From 13-2-20CM-68-14 sp051955535 (lineage in GTDB: Bacteria > Actinomycetota > Thermoleophilia > Gaiellales > Gaiellaceae), in contig JBQCGP010000085.1 of assembly GCA_051955535.1 (NCBI GenBank), forward strand, positions 62,001 through 126,000: a stretch of 64,000 nt of DNA, read 5' to 3'. The position numbers and the translations under genes were made by a program. Position 1 is the first letter of the stretch. Each line of letters begins with the position of its first letter. Positions 52,565 to 60,790 of the stretch are shown here, in pieces. The notes under the pieces were generated by a model that was not told where the DNA came from, searched no databases, and worked only from the letters and a program-made list of their open reading frames with translations.

Positions 52565-52979
52565 TCCAGATCCCGATCCCACGACCGCTCGCGGGCAGGA
52601 ACTCGTCCGGGATCGAGATCAGACGGATCAGGACGAAGATCGTCGAGAGCGAGCCGAGTGCGATCACCACCAGGCTTTCCGGAATGCTCGGGGGCAGCTC
52701 GATCCCGGTCTCTCGCAGGGCGACGAGCGCGATCGCGGCCAGGCCGATGAAGAAGACGAGCTTGCCGAGCGTGCCCGTGTGCCAGCCGATCACGGCGATC
52801 GTCGGCCCGACCGATCCGGAGCCGGCGTACCAGTCGGTAAAGGCCGAGATGCTGAGGACGAGTCCAGCGATCCACGTGGCTCGCGCGCCGACCGTCGTCA
52901 TGCTGCCCGGAAGTGCCGGCGCTCGGCCCGCCGGCCTTCGGCTTACGCCGCCCTGGGGGAGGGGTTCCTCGGTGGCCAC
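52500..52979 (-). CDS. Four-helix membrane protein of unknown function
   Basis: Up to 159 residues with four hydrophobic segments: WIAGLVLSISAFTDWYAG, TLGKLVFFIGLAAIALVAL, ESLVVIALGSLSTIFVLIRL and GIGIWISLLASLALIGAGLL. I used GTG 52979 because CATACT lies six bases before it; ATG 52901 would remove a Pro-rich tail of 26 residues and is equally possible. No enzymatic motif. It overlaps the PAP2 gene at the 3' end. Confidence 0.6.
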   Translation of the reverse strand: MATEEPLPQGGVSRRPAGRAPALPGSMTTVGARATWIAGLVLSISAFTDWYAGSGSVGPTIAVIGWHTGTLGKLVFFIGLAAIALVALRETGIELPPSIPESLVVIALGSLSTIFVLIRLISIPDEFLPASGRGIGIWISLLASLALIGAGLLSASEEL

Positions 52980-53038
52980 GGTGGAAGTATGGGCATCTTC
53001 ATGGTTAGATTCACGTGTTGCCGAATCAGGGGGTCGGG

Positions 53039-53275
53039 ATGACGGCATCCCGGAAACGTTCGACCACAGCCGCCGGTGGCGATGAGAGGCCTCTCCTGGC
53101 CGCCGGCGATCACGCAAAAGGTGAGTACCGCTGCGTGGATTGCGGCCAGACGGTCACGGTCTGCCGCGAGCTCAAGCCGTGCCCGATGTGCGGTTGCGAG
53201 TCCTGGGAGGCAGTCGCTTGGAGCCCCTTCGGCCGTGCGGTCGAGACCGCGGCGGTCGAGACGCGCCTCCATTAG
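53039..53275 (+). CDS. Small zinc-ribbon protein, 78 residues
   Basis: Cysteine pairs in YRCVDCGQTV and LKPCPMCGCESWE form a rubredoxin-like zinc site. The first 30 residues are polar and likely disordered. Such proteins are common and unassigned in Actinobacteria. ATG 53039 is preceded by a G-rich stretch; the frame is open to 53015. It overlaps the convergent 76-residue gene by four bases. Confidence 0.65.
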   Translation: MTASRKRSTTAAGGDERPLLAAGDHAKGEYRCVDCGQTVTVCRELKPCPMCGCESWEAVAWSPFGRAVETAAVETRLH

Positions 53276-53502
53276 AGCCCGAACAGCCGCTGCACCTCGT
53301 GCCACATCGCGATGCTCAGGTAGACGCTGAGCGCGATCAGGGCGATGACGATCAGCCAGAAGCGGACGCTGGCGGCCCGGCGGTCGCGTGTGCGGCGCTG
53401 GCGGGCCTGACGCTTCGCGCGCTGCCTGCGGTACTCCCGCTGGACGCTGCCAGAGTCGTAGACCGGGACGTCGGGCGGCGTCTTCCGGGCGGGCTCCGCC
53501 AT
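53272..53502 (-). CDS. Small tail-anchored membrane protein, 76 residues
   Basis: A long basic region (REYRRQRAKRQARQRRTRDR) precedes one C-terminal helix (FWLIVIALIALSVYLSIAMW). ATG 53502 has TAGACT seven bases upstream, a leaderless-type start. It is divergent from the GAF-phosphatase gene across 37 bases. Function unknown. Confidence 0.65.
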   Translation of the reverse strand: MAEPARKTPPDVPVYDSGSVQREYRRQRAKRQARQRRTRDRRAASVRFWLIVIALIALSVYLSIAMWHEVQRLFGL

Positions 53503-53539
53503 CCGCGGAAGTCTAGAGGCGATACTTCTCGCGGGGGCG

Positions 53540-56200
53540 ATGAAAACGGAACCAGGCCAGGCAATCGCAGCAGGCGGAAGTGTGGCAGCGCTCGAGGCGC
53601 TCGCGGGCGCGCTCCGCAGGCTTGCCGAGGGCGGCGCGCCGGAACGTGCCCTGCAGGAGATCGCGGAGGGTGCGGCAATTGCGACGGGCGCAGACGTAGT
53701 CGTCGTCTGGCTGCGCGCCGAGCGGTCGCTCGAGGCGCATACGGTCGCGGCGGCGTCTGCTTCGGTCGCCGCGGAGCTGCAAGGCTCGCGTGTCGACGAC
53801 GAAGGGACTGCCGAGGACGGACGCTCGATCGGGCGGCGGCTCGGGCTCGCGGTGTCCATCGAGTTTCCGATCGCCACGGCCGACCACGAGCTCGGCCGGC
53901 TCGAGCTCCTCCGGCGGGCCGGAGCGTTCTCGGCAGAGGAGCGCGCGTTCGCCGGCCTGGCCGCAGAGCACGCGGCAGTCGCGCTCGCCGGGCTGGACAG
54001 GAACGGCGACCGGCAACCCCTCGCCGCTGCCGGCCTCTTGCGGCTTGGAGGCGACGCGCTCGCCACGGGCCTCGACGAGCGTCGCACCGCTGAAGAGATC
54101 GCCCGGCTAGCGGCCCAGGCAACGGCGGCCCGCGGGGCGGTCGTCTGGCGACTCGACGACGACCTGCGGCCGCGCGCCGCGGGCCTCTTCGGCGTCAATG
54201 ATCCGGATGAGAGCGAGATCGCCCGAGCGCTCGCCGGCCGGGCGCCCTTCGCGGTCGCGTCCGGCTCGTGGATCCTGCAGCTCGGCCAGCCGCCGATCGG
54301 GGCTCTCCAGCTCAGCTTCGAGCAGCCTCCGGTTCCGGCCGACGATGTGCTCGACGCGCTGACGACGTTCGCGGCACGCGCGACGCATGCGCTTCGGTCG
54401 AGCGAGCGCGCACGAGAGCAGTCGGTCGAGCTCGAGCGCAGTCGCACGCTCGTCACTGTCGTAGGCCAGGCGATCGCGGAGCTTTCACTGGAGCACACGC
54501 TCGAGACCGTGATCGAACGGGTCGCCGAGCTGCTCGGCGCCGAGCGGCTCGCCGTCTACCTCCTCGAGCCTGACGGCCAGCGCCTGCTCGAGGCCGCGGG
54601 TCGTGGCCTGACGGGACCGCACCTCCGGGTGGCCGAGCGGCTGGTCGAGCTCGCGCGCGGGTCGCTGCGAGGGCGCGACGCGATGCTCATCGAGGACGCG
54701 ATCGCAGACATCAGGCTGGCACCGGTTCGCGAACAGCTCGCCGAGACGGGGATCGAAGCGGCGATCGGACTCCCGCTTCGCGTCCGCGAGGACCTGATCG
54801 GGCTGCTCGCCATCTTCCCGCCGAGCGGGCGGACGCTGACCCAAGACGAGCTCGCGCTCGTGACGCCGCTCGCGGCGCCGCTGGCAGTGGCGGTCCAGAA
54901 CGCGAGCCTGCACGAGAAGTCGACTCGGAGCGACGCCGAGCGCAAGCAGGCTCTCGACGCTGAGAAAGAGGCCTCGAAGAGGTTGCGCGCGCTCTATGAG
55001 ATCTCGCAGTCGTTCGCGCAGAGCATGTCGCTGGAGACCACGCTCGAGGCAATGGTGCGGACCTGCGCCGAGCTGCTGAAGCTCGACGCGGTCGGTATCC
55101 GGATGCCTGACGAGCGTGGCGAAGCCCTGCTCACGCAGGCGCTCTACGTCCGGGATGAGCGACTGCACGAGCCGGTCGCGCAGATCCTGTACCGGCCGCA
55201 GCCGCTGTCGCCGAGGCTGCGCGGTCTCTTCGCTGGCGGCCGGCCCCTCGTGCTGGATCCCACGATCGCTCGTGAGCTCGGCGGCGCCTATGCGCTCCTC
55301 GTGCCGTTCCTCGAACGCGGGTCGACGACCGCGATCGTCCCGGTCTCCACGCCCGCAGAGGTGCTCGGGACCCTGACGATGCTCTCGCTCGATCCCGCTC
55401 GGCCGATCGGCGAGCCGGACCGGGAGCTCGCGCTTTCGGTGACCGGCCAGGCGGCGCTTGCTCTCGAGAACGCCCGTCTCTACCAGCAGCAGAAGCGTTT
55501 CGCCGACACGATGCAGCGGTCGCTCCTCCCGCGCGGCTACCCGGAGATCGAGGGCCTCGAGCTCGGCGACGTCTACGAGTCGTCGGCGCGCCTCGATGTC
55601 GGTGGCGACGTCTATGACTTCCTCCGGCTCGACGACGGCCGCCTCGCGGTCGCGCTCGGCGACGTCACCGGCCACGGGATCGACGCCGCGGCCGATATGG
55701 CGATGGCAAAGTTCGTATTCCGTTCGCTCGCGCGCGAACACCCGGAGCCGGCCGACTTCCTCGGCGCCGCGAACGAGGTCGTGGTCGAGGAGGTCGGGCC
55801 GAGCAAGTTCATCACGATGGCGTACGTCGTCGTCGACCCGGCAACCGGCGAGGTCGCTTGCGGCTGCGCCGGGCATCCGTTGCCTCGCCTGGTCGCGGAC
55901 GGAACGGTGAGGTCCCTCGGCTCGAGCGGGCTCGCGCTCGGAATCGACCCGGGGCAGAGCTACGAGGAGCTGCGGGGCGAGCTTCCGGCCGGCGGGGCGC
56001 TGGTCGTCTACACCGACGGCGTAATCGAGGCCCGCAACGGCAGCGAGATGTACGGCGAGGAGCGGCTGGACGCGCTGCTCGCCCAGAAGGCCGGGCTGCA
56101 GGCCGCGCCTCTCGCGCGTGCGGTCGTCGACGACTGCCGCGCCTTCGCGGGCGGCGACCTCGCCGACGACTGCGCGGTCGTCGTCATTCGCCGGACGTGA
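53540..56200 (+). CDS. Multi-GAF sensor with C-terminal SpoIIE/PP2C serine phosphatase
   Basis: An 886-residue cytoplasmic signalling protein. By sequence pattern it has four GAF-like modules (about 15-155, 160-290, 305-465 and 480-650); the third (TLETVIERVAELLGAERLAV) and fourth are clearest. The PP2C-SpoIIE domain spans about 665-886 with ARLDVGGDVYDFLRLDDGRL, GDVTGHGIDAAADMAMAKFV, GCAGHPLPRLV, VYTDGVIEARN and a final DDCAVVVIRR, giving all metal aspartates. Such phosphatases act on anti-sigma-factor antagonists. No anti-sigma factor is nearby. Start ATG 53540 follows a G-rich stretch. Confidence 0.88.
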   Translation: MKTEPGQAIAAGGSVAALEALAGALRRLAEGGAPERALQEIAEGAAIATGADVVVVWLRAERSLEAHTVAAASASVAAELQGSRVDDEGTAEDGRSIGRRLGLAVSIEFPIATADHELGRLELLRRAGAFSAEERAFAGLAAEHAAVALAGLDRNGDRQPLAAAGLLRLGGDALATGLDERRTAEEIARLAAQATAARGAVVWRLDDDLRPRAAGLFGVNDPDESEIARALAGRAPFAVASGSWILQLGQPPIGALQLSFEQPPVPADDVLDALTTFAARATHALRSSERAREQSVELERSRTLVTVVGQAIAELSLEHTLETVIERVAELLGAERLAVYLLEPDGQRLLEAAGRGLTGPHLRVAERLVELARGSLRGRDAMLIEDAIADIRLAPVREQLAETGIEAAIGLPLRVREDLIGLLAIFPPSGRTLTQDELALVTPLAAPLAVAVQNASLHEKSTRSDAERKQALDAEKEASKRLRALYEISQSFAQSMSLETTLEAMVRTCAELLKLDAVGIRMPDERGEALLTQALYVRDERLHEPVAQILYRPQPLSPRLRGLFAGGRPLVLDPTIARELGGAYALLVPFLERGSTTAIVPVSTPAEVLGTLTMLSLDPARPIGEPDRELALSVTGQAALALENARLYQQQKRFADTMQRSLLPRGYPEIEGLELGDVYESSARLDVGGDVYDFLRLDDGRLAVALGDVTGHGIDAAADMAMAKFVFRSLAREHPEPADFLGAANEVVVEEVGPSKFITMAYVVVDPATGEVACGCAGHPLPRLVADGTVRSLGSSGLALGIDPGQSYEELRGELPAGGALVVYTDGVIEARNGSEMYGEERLDALLAQKAGLQAAPLARAVVDDCRAFAGGDLADDCAVVVIRRT

Positions 56201-56973
56201 CGCAGCTTCGACGCGAGGCGCGGGTGCTCCGGATCGGGCACCGCGGCGCAGCCGCGCTCGAGCCCGAGAACACGCTCGCGTCCCTCCAGCGGGCGGTCGA
56301 GCTCGGCGTCGACTTCGTCGAGTTCGACGTCCTCGACCTCGCCGACGGAACGCTGGTGCTGGCCCACTCCGACGACCTGCTCGAGGTGAGCCACGGCGCC
56401 GCGCCCGGCCGCGTCCGACCCTTGCGGTTTGCCGAGCTCCGCGAGGTTGCTCCCGAACTGCCGACCCTCGAGCAAGCGCTCGAGTTCTTCGCGAAGAACG
56501 GGGCGGGACTGCACGTCGATGTCAAATGCCTGCGGCACGGTCGCGAGGTCAGCGCCGCGTTGCGCCGGCATGGCCTTCTCGGCAGAGCGGTCGCGAGCTC
56601 GCACTGGTCGCCGACGCTTCGCGATCTGCGCGCCGAGGAGCCGGAGCTGGCGTTGGGGATCACCTATCCGGAGGACCGGCGCGGTTTCGCCCGGCGGCGC
56701 CTGCTCAGGCCGCTCGTCCCGGCGGCGGTAGCCATGCTCGCCCGGGCGCTGCCGCGGCGGCTGCCGCGCTGGCTACGGTCGACCGGAGCGAGCGTGGCAA
56801 TGCTCCACTACGCCGTGCTCTCGCCGGCTGCGATCGAGAGGTGTCACCGAGCCGGCGCCGCGGTCTGGACCTGGACCGTGAACGAGCCGGCACTCCTCGA
56901 GCACGTCGTCGCGCTCGACGTCGACGGAGTGACCAGCGACGACCCGCGCCTCTTCCTACAATTAAGCGCGTGA
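56197..56973 (+). CDS. Glycerophosphodiester phosphodiesterase
   Basis: A 258-residue TIM-barrel enzyme that splits glycerophosphodiesters into glycerol 3-phosphate and an alcohol. RIGHRGAAALEPENTLASLQ holds the catalytic His and the metal Glu, then VEFDVLDLADGTLVLAHSD, LHVDVKCLRHG, and WTWTVNEP and GVTSDDP at the end. An Arg/Leu-rich insertion (ARRRLLRPLVPAAVAMLARA) near residue 165 may contact the membrane. GTG 56197 overlaps the phosphatase stop and the stop overlaps the next GTG, so three genes are coupled. Confidence 0.9.
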   Translation: MTQLRREARVLRIGHRGAAALEPENTLASLQRAVELGVDFVEFDVLDLADGTLVLAHSDDLLEVSHGAAPGRVRPLRFAELREVAPELPTLEQALEFFAKNGAGLHVDVKCLRHGREVSAALRRHGLLGRAVASSHWSPTLRDLRAEEPELALGITYPEDRRGFARRRLLRPLVPAAVAMLARALPRRLPRWLRSTGASVAMLHYAVLSPAAIERCHRAGAAVWTWTVNEPALLEHVVALDVDGVTSDDPRLFLQLSA

Positions 56974-57983
56974 AACGGGCGGCGCTCGCAGGAGTTTTCG
57001 GGCTCGTACTCGCGGTCGGCGGGCTGCTTGCGGCCGCCGCCTCAGGAGCGGGTCCGCTCTCCATGCTGGCGACGACGACGAGCACGACTTCGACCACCAG
57101 CACGACGCCCGTACCGGTGATCGCGGACGGCGTCACGATCGGCGGCGTCTCCGTCGGCGGGATGACGTCCGACGGCGCATACACGGCTGTCAACGCGGCG
57201 TTCTCGGCGCCGCTCGTCATCATCGTGAGGAAACACGAGCTGGCGCCCCATCCGGGACAGATCGGTGCCGCAGCCCGGATCGGAGAGGCCGTCGCCCGCG
57301 CGGGAAGCGCCGCGCCCGGCACCTCGATCCCGCTCGGCGTGTCCGTCAATCGGTCGCGCGTTCGCAAGTACGTGGCCGTGGTTGCGAATCGCTTCGACAC
57401 CAAGCCTCTCGACGCCCAGCTCTACCTCCGCAACCTGCGTCCGTGGATCGCGAAGCCGGTGGTCGGCCTTGAGCTGTACCGGGGCCGCGCCGAGGCGGCG
57501 ATCGTGAGCGCGCTGACCGCCAACAGGCACGGGCCGCTGAGGTTCCGCCAGAAAGTGATCAAGCCGACCGTCACGCGGACGAACTTCGGCGCGGTGATCG
57601 TGATCCGGCGCGGCTCGAACCGCCTCTACCTCTACAGCGGGATGCATCCGCGGCGCGTCTTCCCGGTCGCGACCGGCCAGGCCATCTACCCGACGCCGCT
57701 CGGGCGTTTTCAGATCGTCGTCAAGTGGAGGAACCCGTGGTGGTACCCGCCGAACTCGAGCTGGGCGCGCGGGCTGAAGCCCGTGCCACCCGGGCCGGGC
57801 AACCCGCTCGGAACCCGCTGGATGGGCCTCAGCGCGCCGGGCGTCGGCATCCACGGCACCCCGGATTCAGCCTCGATCGGCTACTCGGCCTCGCACGGCT
57901 GCATCCGGATGAGGATTCCCGACGCGGAGTGGCTGTTCGGCCAGGTCCGCATCGGCACGACCGTCTTCATCGTCTCGGCATGA
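56970..57983 (+). CDS. L,D-transpeptidase (YkuD) with N-terminal membrane anchor
   Basis: A 337-residue enzyme that makes 3-3 crosslinks in peptidoglycan or anchors proteins to it. N-terminal anchor (ALAGVFGLVLAVGGLLAAAA), Thr/Ser-rich linker, a peptidoglycan-binding_4-like region (GVTIGGVSVGGMTSDGAYTA), then the YkuD domain from about residue 205 with IVIRRGSNRLYLYSG, ATGQAIYPTPLGRFQI and the catalytic HGTPDSASIGYSASHGCIRM. Active-site cysteine is in SHGCIRM. GTG 56970 overlaps the upstream stop; TACAAT lies seven bases before it, so it may also have its own promoter. Confidence 0.92.
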   Translation: MKRAALAGVFGLVLAVGGLLAAAASGAGPLSMLATTTSTTSTTSTTPVPVIADGVTIGGVSVGGMTSDGAYTAVNAAFSAPLVIIVRKHELAPHPGQIGAAARIGEAVARAGSAAPGTSIPLGVSVNRSRVRKYVAVVANRFDTKPLDAQLYLRNLRPWIAKPVVGLELYRGRAEAAIVSALTANRHGPLRFRQKVIKPTVTRTNFGAVIVIRRGSNRLYLYSGMHPRRVFPVATGQAIYPTPLGRFQIVVKWRNPWWYPPNSSWARGLKPVPPGPGNPLGTRWMGLSAPGVGIHGTPDSASIGYSASHGCIRMRIPDAEWLFGQVRIGTTVFIVSA

Positions 57984-57986
57984 CAA

Positions 57987-58040
57987 GGCGTCGCTTGCGA
58001 TGCCGACATCAAGGCCGGACGGGCTTTGCCCGTGCGGCCG
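57987..58040 (+). repeat. Double-hairpin intergenic repeat, single copy
   Basis: GGCGTCGC-TT-GCGATGCC, then GGCCGGACGGGC-TTT-GCCCGTGCGGCC at 58013-58039 and AAACCCCGCTTTTGAGA beyond. Same layout as the tandem copies at 40223-40436. It lies between the L,D-transpeptidase and TlpA-like genes and starts four bases after the stop codon. Confidence 0.65.
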
Positions 58041-58089
58041 GCCAAACCCCGCTTTTGAGACACGTACGGCTCCTAACTGTTCGCTTGCG

Positions 58090-58629
58090 ATGAGGGGCGC
58101 GCGACTCGGCCTGCAGGCGCTTGCGCTCGCGGGCGTCGCGGGGCTACTCGCGCTGCTCGTTTGGAAGCTGACGCACGACCCCGGCGGCGGCGTCGCGGCA
58201 CAGCTCTCGCAGGGGAAGCGGCCGAACGCGCCCAACTTCACGCTGCCGCGGCTGAACGGCAACGGCGACGTCGAGCTCACGTCGATCAAGAGGCCGCGGG
58301 TGGTCGACTTCTTCGCCAGCTGGTGCTACGCGTGCCCGTACGAGTCGAAGCGGCTCGAGAGGTACTCCCGCGAGTACGGGAGCAAGATCGACTTCATCGG
58401 CGTCAACACCGACGACTTCAGTTCCGACGCCAGGTCGTACGTGCGCAAGTACGGTCTCACCTACACGATCGTGCGCGAGCAAGGGCGCAAAGTGCTGAAC
58501 ACGTGGGGCGGCCTGCCGATCCCGCGCATCTTCTTCATCGACCGCAGCGGGAAGGTGATCGGGCAGATGGAGGTCGAGGAAGATCTGCCGCGCTACCTGA
58601 GGAAGCTCGCGGCCGAGTCTCCGGCATGA
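58090..58629 (+). CDS. TlpA/ResA-like thiol-disulphide oxidoreductase
   Basis: A 179-residue membrane-anchored thioredoxin-fold protein: N-terminal helix (LQALALAGVAGLLALLVWKL), then FTLPRLNGNGDVEL and the redox motif FFASWCYACPYES with active Cys pair, VNTDDFSSDARSYV and the cis-proline GGLPIPRIFFIDRSGKVIG. It probably keeps apocytochrome c cysteines reduced, together with CcmH and CcdA encoded directly downstream. ATG 58090 follows the intergenic repeat; the ccmH ATG overlaps its stop. Confidence 0.88.
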   Translation: MRGARLGLQALALAGVAGLLALLVWKLTHDPGGGVAAQLSQGKRPNAPNFTLPRLNGNGDVELTSIKRPRVVDFFASWCYACPYESKRLERYSREYGSKIDFIGVNTDDFSSDARSYVRKYGLTYTIVREQGRKVLNTWGGLPIPRIFFIDRSGKVIGQMEVEEDLPRYLRKLAAESPA

Positions 58630-59093
58630 GGCGGCTTGCGATCGCGTTCGCGTGCGCGCTCCTGCTGGCGCCCGCGGCTCTTGCCAGCGAGCGGCATCCG
58701 ACGCTGAACGAGCTCGAGAACGAGGTGATGTGCCCGGTTTGCGGCACGACGCTGGCACAGTCGGACTCGGCGGCCGCGAAGCAGATCGAGCGCGACATTC
58801 AGGTGAAGATCCGCGAGGGCTGGACGAAGAGCCGGATCGAGAACTTCCTCGTCCAGCAGTACGGCGAATCGATCCTCGCCTCTCCGCCGAAGCACGGTTT
58901 CAACCTGCTCGCCTGGCTGCTGCCGATCGTCGGGCTGATCGGCGCGGCCGCCGTGCTCGGGGTGGCGGCATGGGGGTGGAGCCGAGGGGGGGCGGAGCCC
59001 GAGGCGGCGCCCTTGCAGTCGTCGAACGGCCAGGGCCCGATGGACCCAGAGCTCGAGCGCAGGCTCGACGAGGCGCTCTCGCGGTTCGACTAG
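58626..59093 (+). CDS. ccmH: Cytochrome c-type biogenesis protein CcmH/NrfF
   Basis: A 155-residue exported protein: signal peptide (LAIAFACALLLAPAALA), then the CcmH domain with LENEVMCPVCGTTLAQSDS (redox-active Cys pair), IREGWTKSRIENFLVQQYGE and ILASPPKHGFN, one helix (LLAWLLPIVGLIGAAAVLGV) and an acidic cytoplasmic tail ending in ELERRLDEALSRFD. It presents apocytochrome to the haem ligation complex. The TAG stop is the left edge of a short hairpin related to the MITE-like ends. Confidence 0.9.
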   Translation: MRRLAIAFACALLLAPAALASERHPTLNELENEVMCPVCGTTLAQSDSAAAKQIERDIQVKIREGWTKSRIENFLVQQYGESILASPPKHGFNLLAWLLPIVGLIGAAAVLGVAAWGWSRGGAEPEAAPLQSSNGQGPMDPELERRLDEALSRFD

Positions 59094-59120
59094 TGCCCGT
59101 TCAGGGCCTGGAGGGGCACT
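59090..59120. repeat. Short CTAG-ended hairpin at the ccmH stop codon
   Basis: CTAGTGCCCGTTC at 59090 pairs with GGGGCACT ending at 59120 (AGTGCCC with GGGCACT). The left arm matches the terminal repeat of element B. It fills the whole gap between ccmH and ccdA, and its TAG is the ccmH stop. Confidence 0.6.
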
Positions 59121-59121
59121 G

Positions 59122-59832
59122 ATGGCCGGGCAGGTTCCGGTTGCCTTCCTCGCCGGGCTCCTCTCGTTCGTGGCGCCCTGCGTCCTGCCGCTCGTGCCCG
59201 GGTACCTGTCTGCCGTCTCCGCGGTCGAGGCGGGACGGCTCGGCGAGCCCGGGACGACACGGCGTGTATTGATCGGGAGCCTGCCGTTCGTGGCGGGGTT
59301 CACGGCCCTGTTCGTCGCGCTCGGAGCGGGGGCAGGGCTGGTCGGCAACTCGGTCTCCCTGAACTCCACGCGCGTCCAGGCGGTGGCGGGGTTCGTCGTT
59401 GTCGTGTTCGGGCTCGCCTTCATCGGGCTGCTCCCGTTCCCGGAGCGGCTCGTCGCGCCCGGATTGGTCGGTGAGGCTCGCAGGCGAGGCTCGGGCGCAC
59501 TTCTGGGGGCGGCCTTCGCCGTCTGTGCGGCGCCGTGCATGGGGCCGGTGCTGGGGGCGATCCTGGTGCTGGCCGGATCGACGTCGACGGTACTGAGGGG
59601 ATCGGTGCTCCTGTTTGCGTATTCGCTCGGGCTGGCCGTCCCGTTCGTCCTCGCCGGGATCGCATTTTCGCACGTGATGGGGCCGTTCCGGTGGCTCCGC
59701 GATCACTACGTCGCGATACGGACGGTGAGCGGTGCGCTGCTGGTCGCGATCGGGCTGCTGCTCTTCTTCGATCGGATCTGGTGGCTGAGCGTCGGCTTCA
59801 ACCGCTCGCTCGAGGCTGTCGGTTTGCATTAG
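59122..59832 (+). CDS. ccdA: Cytochrome c biogenesis membrane protein CcdA (DsbD-like)
   Basis: A 236-residue six-helix protein that carries electrons across the membrane from thioredoxin to TlpA/CcmH. Both membrane cysteines are present in the expected motifs: SFVAPCVLPLVPGYLS and AFAVCAAPCMGPVLGAI. Extra helices are FVAGFTALFVALGAG, GFVVVVFGLAFIGLL and SGALLVAIGLLLFF. A GGAGGGG-like box, part of the upstream hairpin, lies before ATG 59122. Confidence 0.93.
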   Translation: MAGQVPVAFLAGLLSFVAPCVLPLVPGYLSAVSAVEAGRLGEPGTTRRVLIGSLPFVAGFTALFVALGAGAGLVGNSVSLNSTRVQAVAGFVVVVFGLAFIGLLPFPERLVAPGLVGEARRRGSGALLGAAFAVCAAPCMGPVLGAILVLAGSTSTVLRGSVLLFAYSLGLAVPFVLAGIAFSHVMGPFRWLRDHYVAIRTVSGALLVAIGLLLFFDRIWWLSVGFNRSLEAVGLH

Positions 59833-59941
59833 CGCTAGCGCTTCGCGCCGCGACCGCGCAGAAATTGGGCATTCGTCACACCGCGCCACCCACGGGCGCG
59901 GATTTCGCGCGTATCGTCGAGCACGAGGGAGGAGGGATGAG

Positions 59942-59958
59942 CCCCACCCAGGGTGGGG
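59942..59958. terminator. Hairpin between convergent ccdA and DUF309 genes
   Basis: CCCCACCC-A-GGGTGGGG, an eight-base perfect palindrome with almost no loop, lies in the 137-base convergent gap. There is no T-run on either side, so intrinsic termination is uncertain. Confidence 0.35.
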
Positions 59959-59969
59959 GCGCGCGCGTA

Positions 59970-60374
59970 CTAGAGAGACGGCGGCTCAAGCTCGAGCGAT
60001 CCGGCCTCGACCGTCTCAGCCGCTGTGCGGAGCTGCTCGAGCAGTGCGGCGATGTCGACGCCACGGTGCTGCGGCGCGTACGGACCGAGTCGCCGCTGCG
60101 CCTTCTCGAGTTGGCGCTCGCAGCCGACCCGGTTGCCACGGCCCGCCTGATACCAGGCGACTGCGACGTGCACGAGACCCTGGAGGAAATCGCGCTCGGC
60201 CGGCTCGGCCGCACGCCACGCGTCCTCGAGCTCCTCGTGTGCCGCGAAGAACTCGCCTGCGCGGATCAACTCGAGGCCCCTCGCAAGCGCGTCGGAGTCA
60301 GCTGAGGCGCTCGCTTGCGACGCCGGCTTGGAGGACGTCCCGGCGTTGTCGGGGCGTCCGGTTAATCCAGCCAC
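59970..60374 (-). CDS. DUF309 family protein
   Basis: The core matches DUF309: LARGLELIRAGEFFAAHEEL followed by EDAWRAAEPAERDFLQGLVH and CERQLEKAQRRLG, a small helical bundle with conserved His, Glu and Trp in HEELEDAWR. Function unknown. The start is unclear: the only GTG (60374) lies beyond the intergenic repeat, so residues 1-26 (GLTGRPDNAGTSSKPASQAS) would be encoded by repeat DNA. A TTG at 60268 with AGGGG upstream is the alternative and would trim the domain. Confidence 0.75.
   Translation of the reverse strand: MAGLTGRPDNAGTSSKPASQASASADSDALARGLELIRAGEFFAAHEELEDAWRAAEPAERDFLQGLVHVAVAWYQAGRGNRVGCERQLEKAQRRLGPYAPQHRGVDIAALLEQLRTAAETVEAGSLELEPPSL
60304..60362 (+). repeat. Double-hairpin intergenic repeat, divergent copy
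   Basis: GAGGCGCTCGCTTGCGACGC followed by GGCTTGGA and a second hairpin GGACGTCCCGGC-GTTGT-CGGGGCGTCC. It has the same order of hairpins as the copies at 40223 and 57987. It lies at the 5' end of the DUF309 gene. Confidence 0.55.
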
Positions 60375-60411
60375 CGAGACAGTGCGCCGATGAGACCGCC
60401 CGGCACGGTTC

Positions 60412-60723
60412 TCAAATCGCGACCTTCACCTCGCCCTCCTCGACCCTAACCTCGTACGTCTCCAGCCGGATCGCCCGGTCGAACTCGTTCTCGCCCGTCC
60501 GCACGTCGTACTGCCAGCCGTGCCACGGGCAGCTCAGCACCGCGCCGCTGAGCCGGCCCTCGCCGAGGGGCCCCTGCAGGTGTAGACAGTGCCCCTGGGT
60601 CACGAAGAATTCGCCGCCGACGTTTGCGACCGCGATGTCCTCGCCGTCGACCTGCACGGCGACGATTGTCCCGGGCGGGATGTCCTCGACGCGGGCGACG
60701 CTTCGGAACTCGGCCTCAGGCAC
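60412..60723 (-). CDS. Rieske [2Fe-2S] ferredoxin
   Basis: A 103-residue stand-alone Rieske protein: GHCLHLQGPLGEG (Cys-x-His) and LSCPWHGWQYDVRTGE (Cys-x2-His) bind the cluster. The size and lack of a membrane helix match dioxygenase-type or NirD-like ferredoxins. It is an electron carrier with unknown partner. I choose GTG 60723 because TACGCT lies seven bases upstream; GTG 60729 is in frame but only one base from the -10 box. It is divergent from the receiver-like gene. Confidence 0.87.
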   Translation of the reverse strand: MPEAEFRSVARVEDIPPGTIVAVQVDGEDIAVANVGGEFFVTQGHCLHLQGPLGEGRLSGAVLSCPWHGWQYDVRTGENEFDRAIRLETYEVRVEEGEVKVAI

Positions 60724-60728
60724 CGCCA

Positions 60729-60790
60729 CGAGCGTAACAACCCGGTGTCAAACGCTTGGGGAGAGGGATCGAGAGTGTTACGCTCGCTAC
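60729..60790. promoter_or_regulatory. Divergent pair of identical extended -10 promoters
   Basis: TGTTACGCT occurs on both strands: minus strand 60739-60731 (seven bases from GTG 60723) and plus strand 60776-60784 (six bases from GTG 60791). Both fit TGN-TANNNT extended -10 boxes with leaderless spacing. Confidence 0.6.

Noticed and set aside
59940..60305. A plus-strand frame (ATG at about 59938) with a strong GAGGAGGG site opposite the DUF309 gene
   Set aside because: Its product has no recognisable pattern and it is antisense to a clear DUF309 core. The G-rich stretch is more likely part of the convergent-gap hairpin region.
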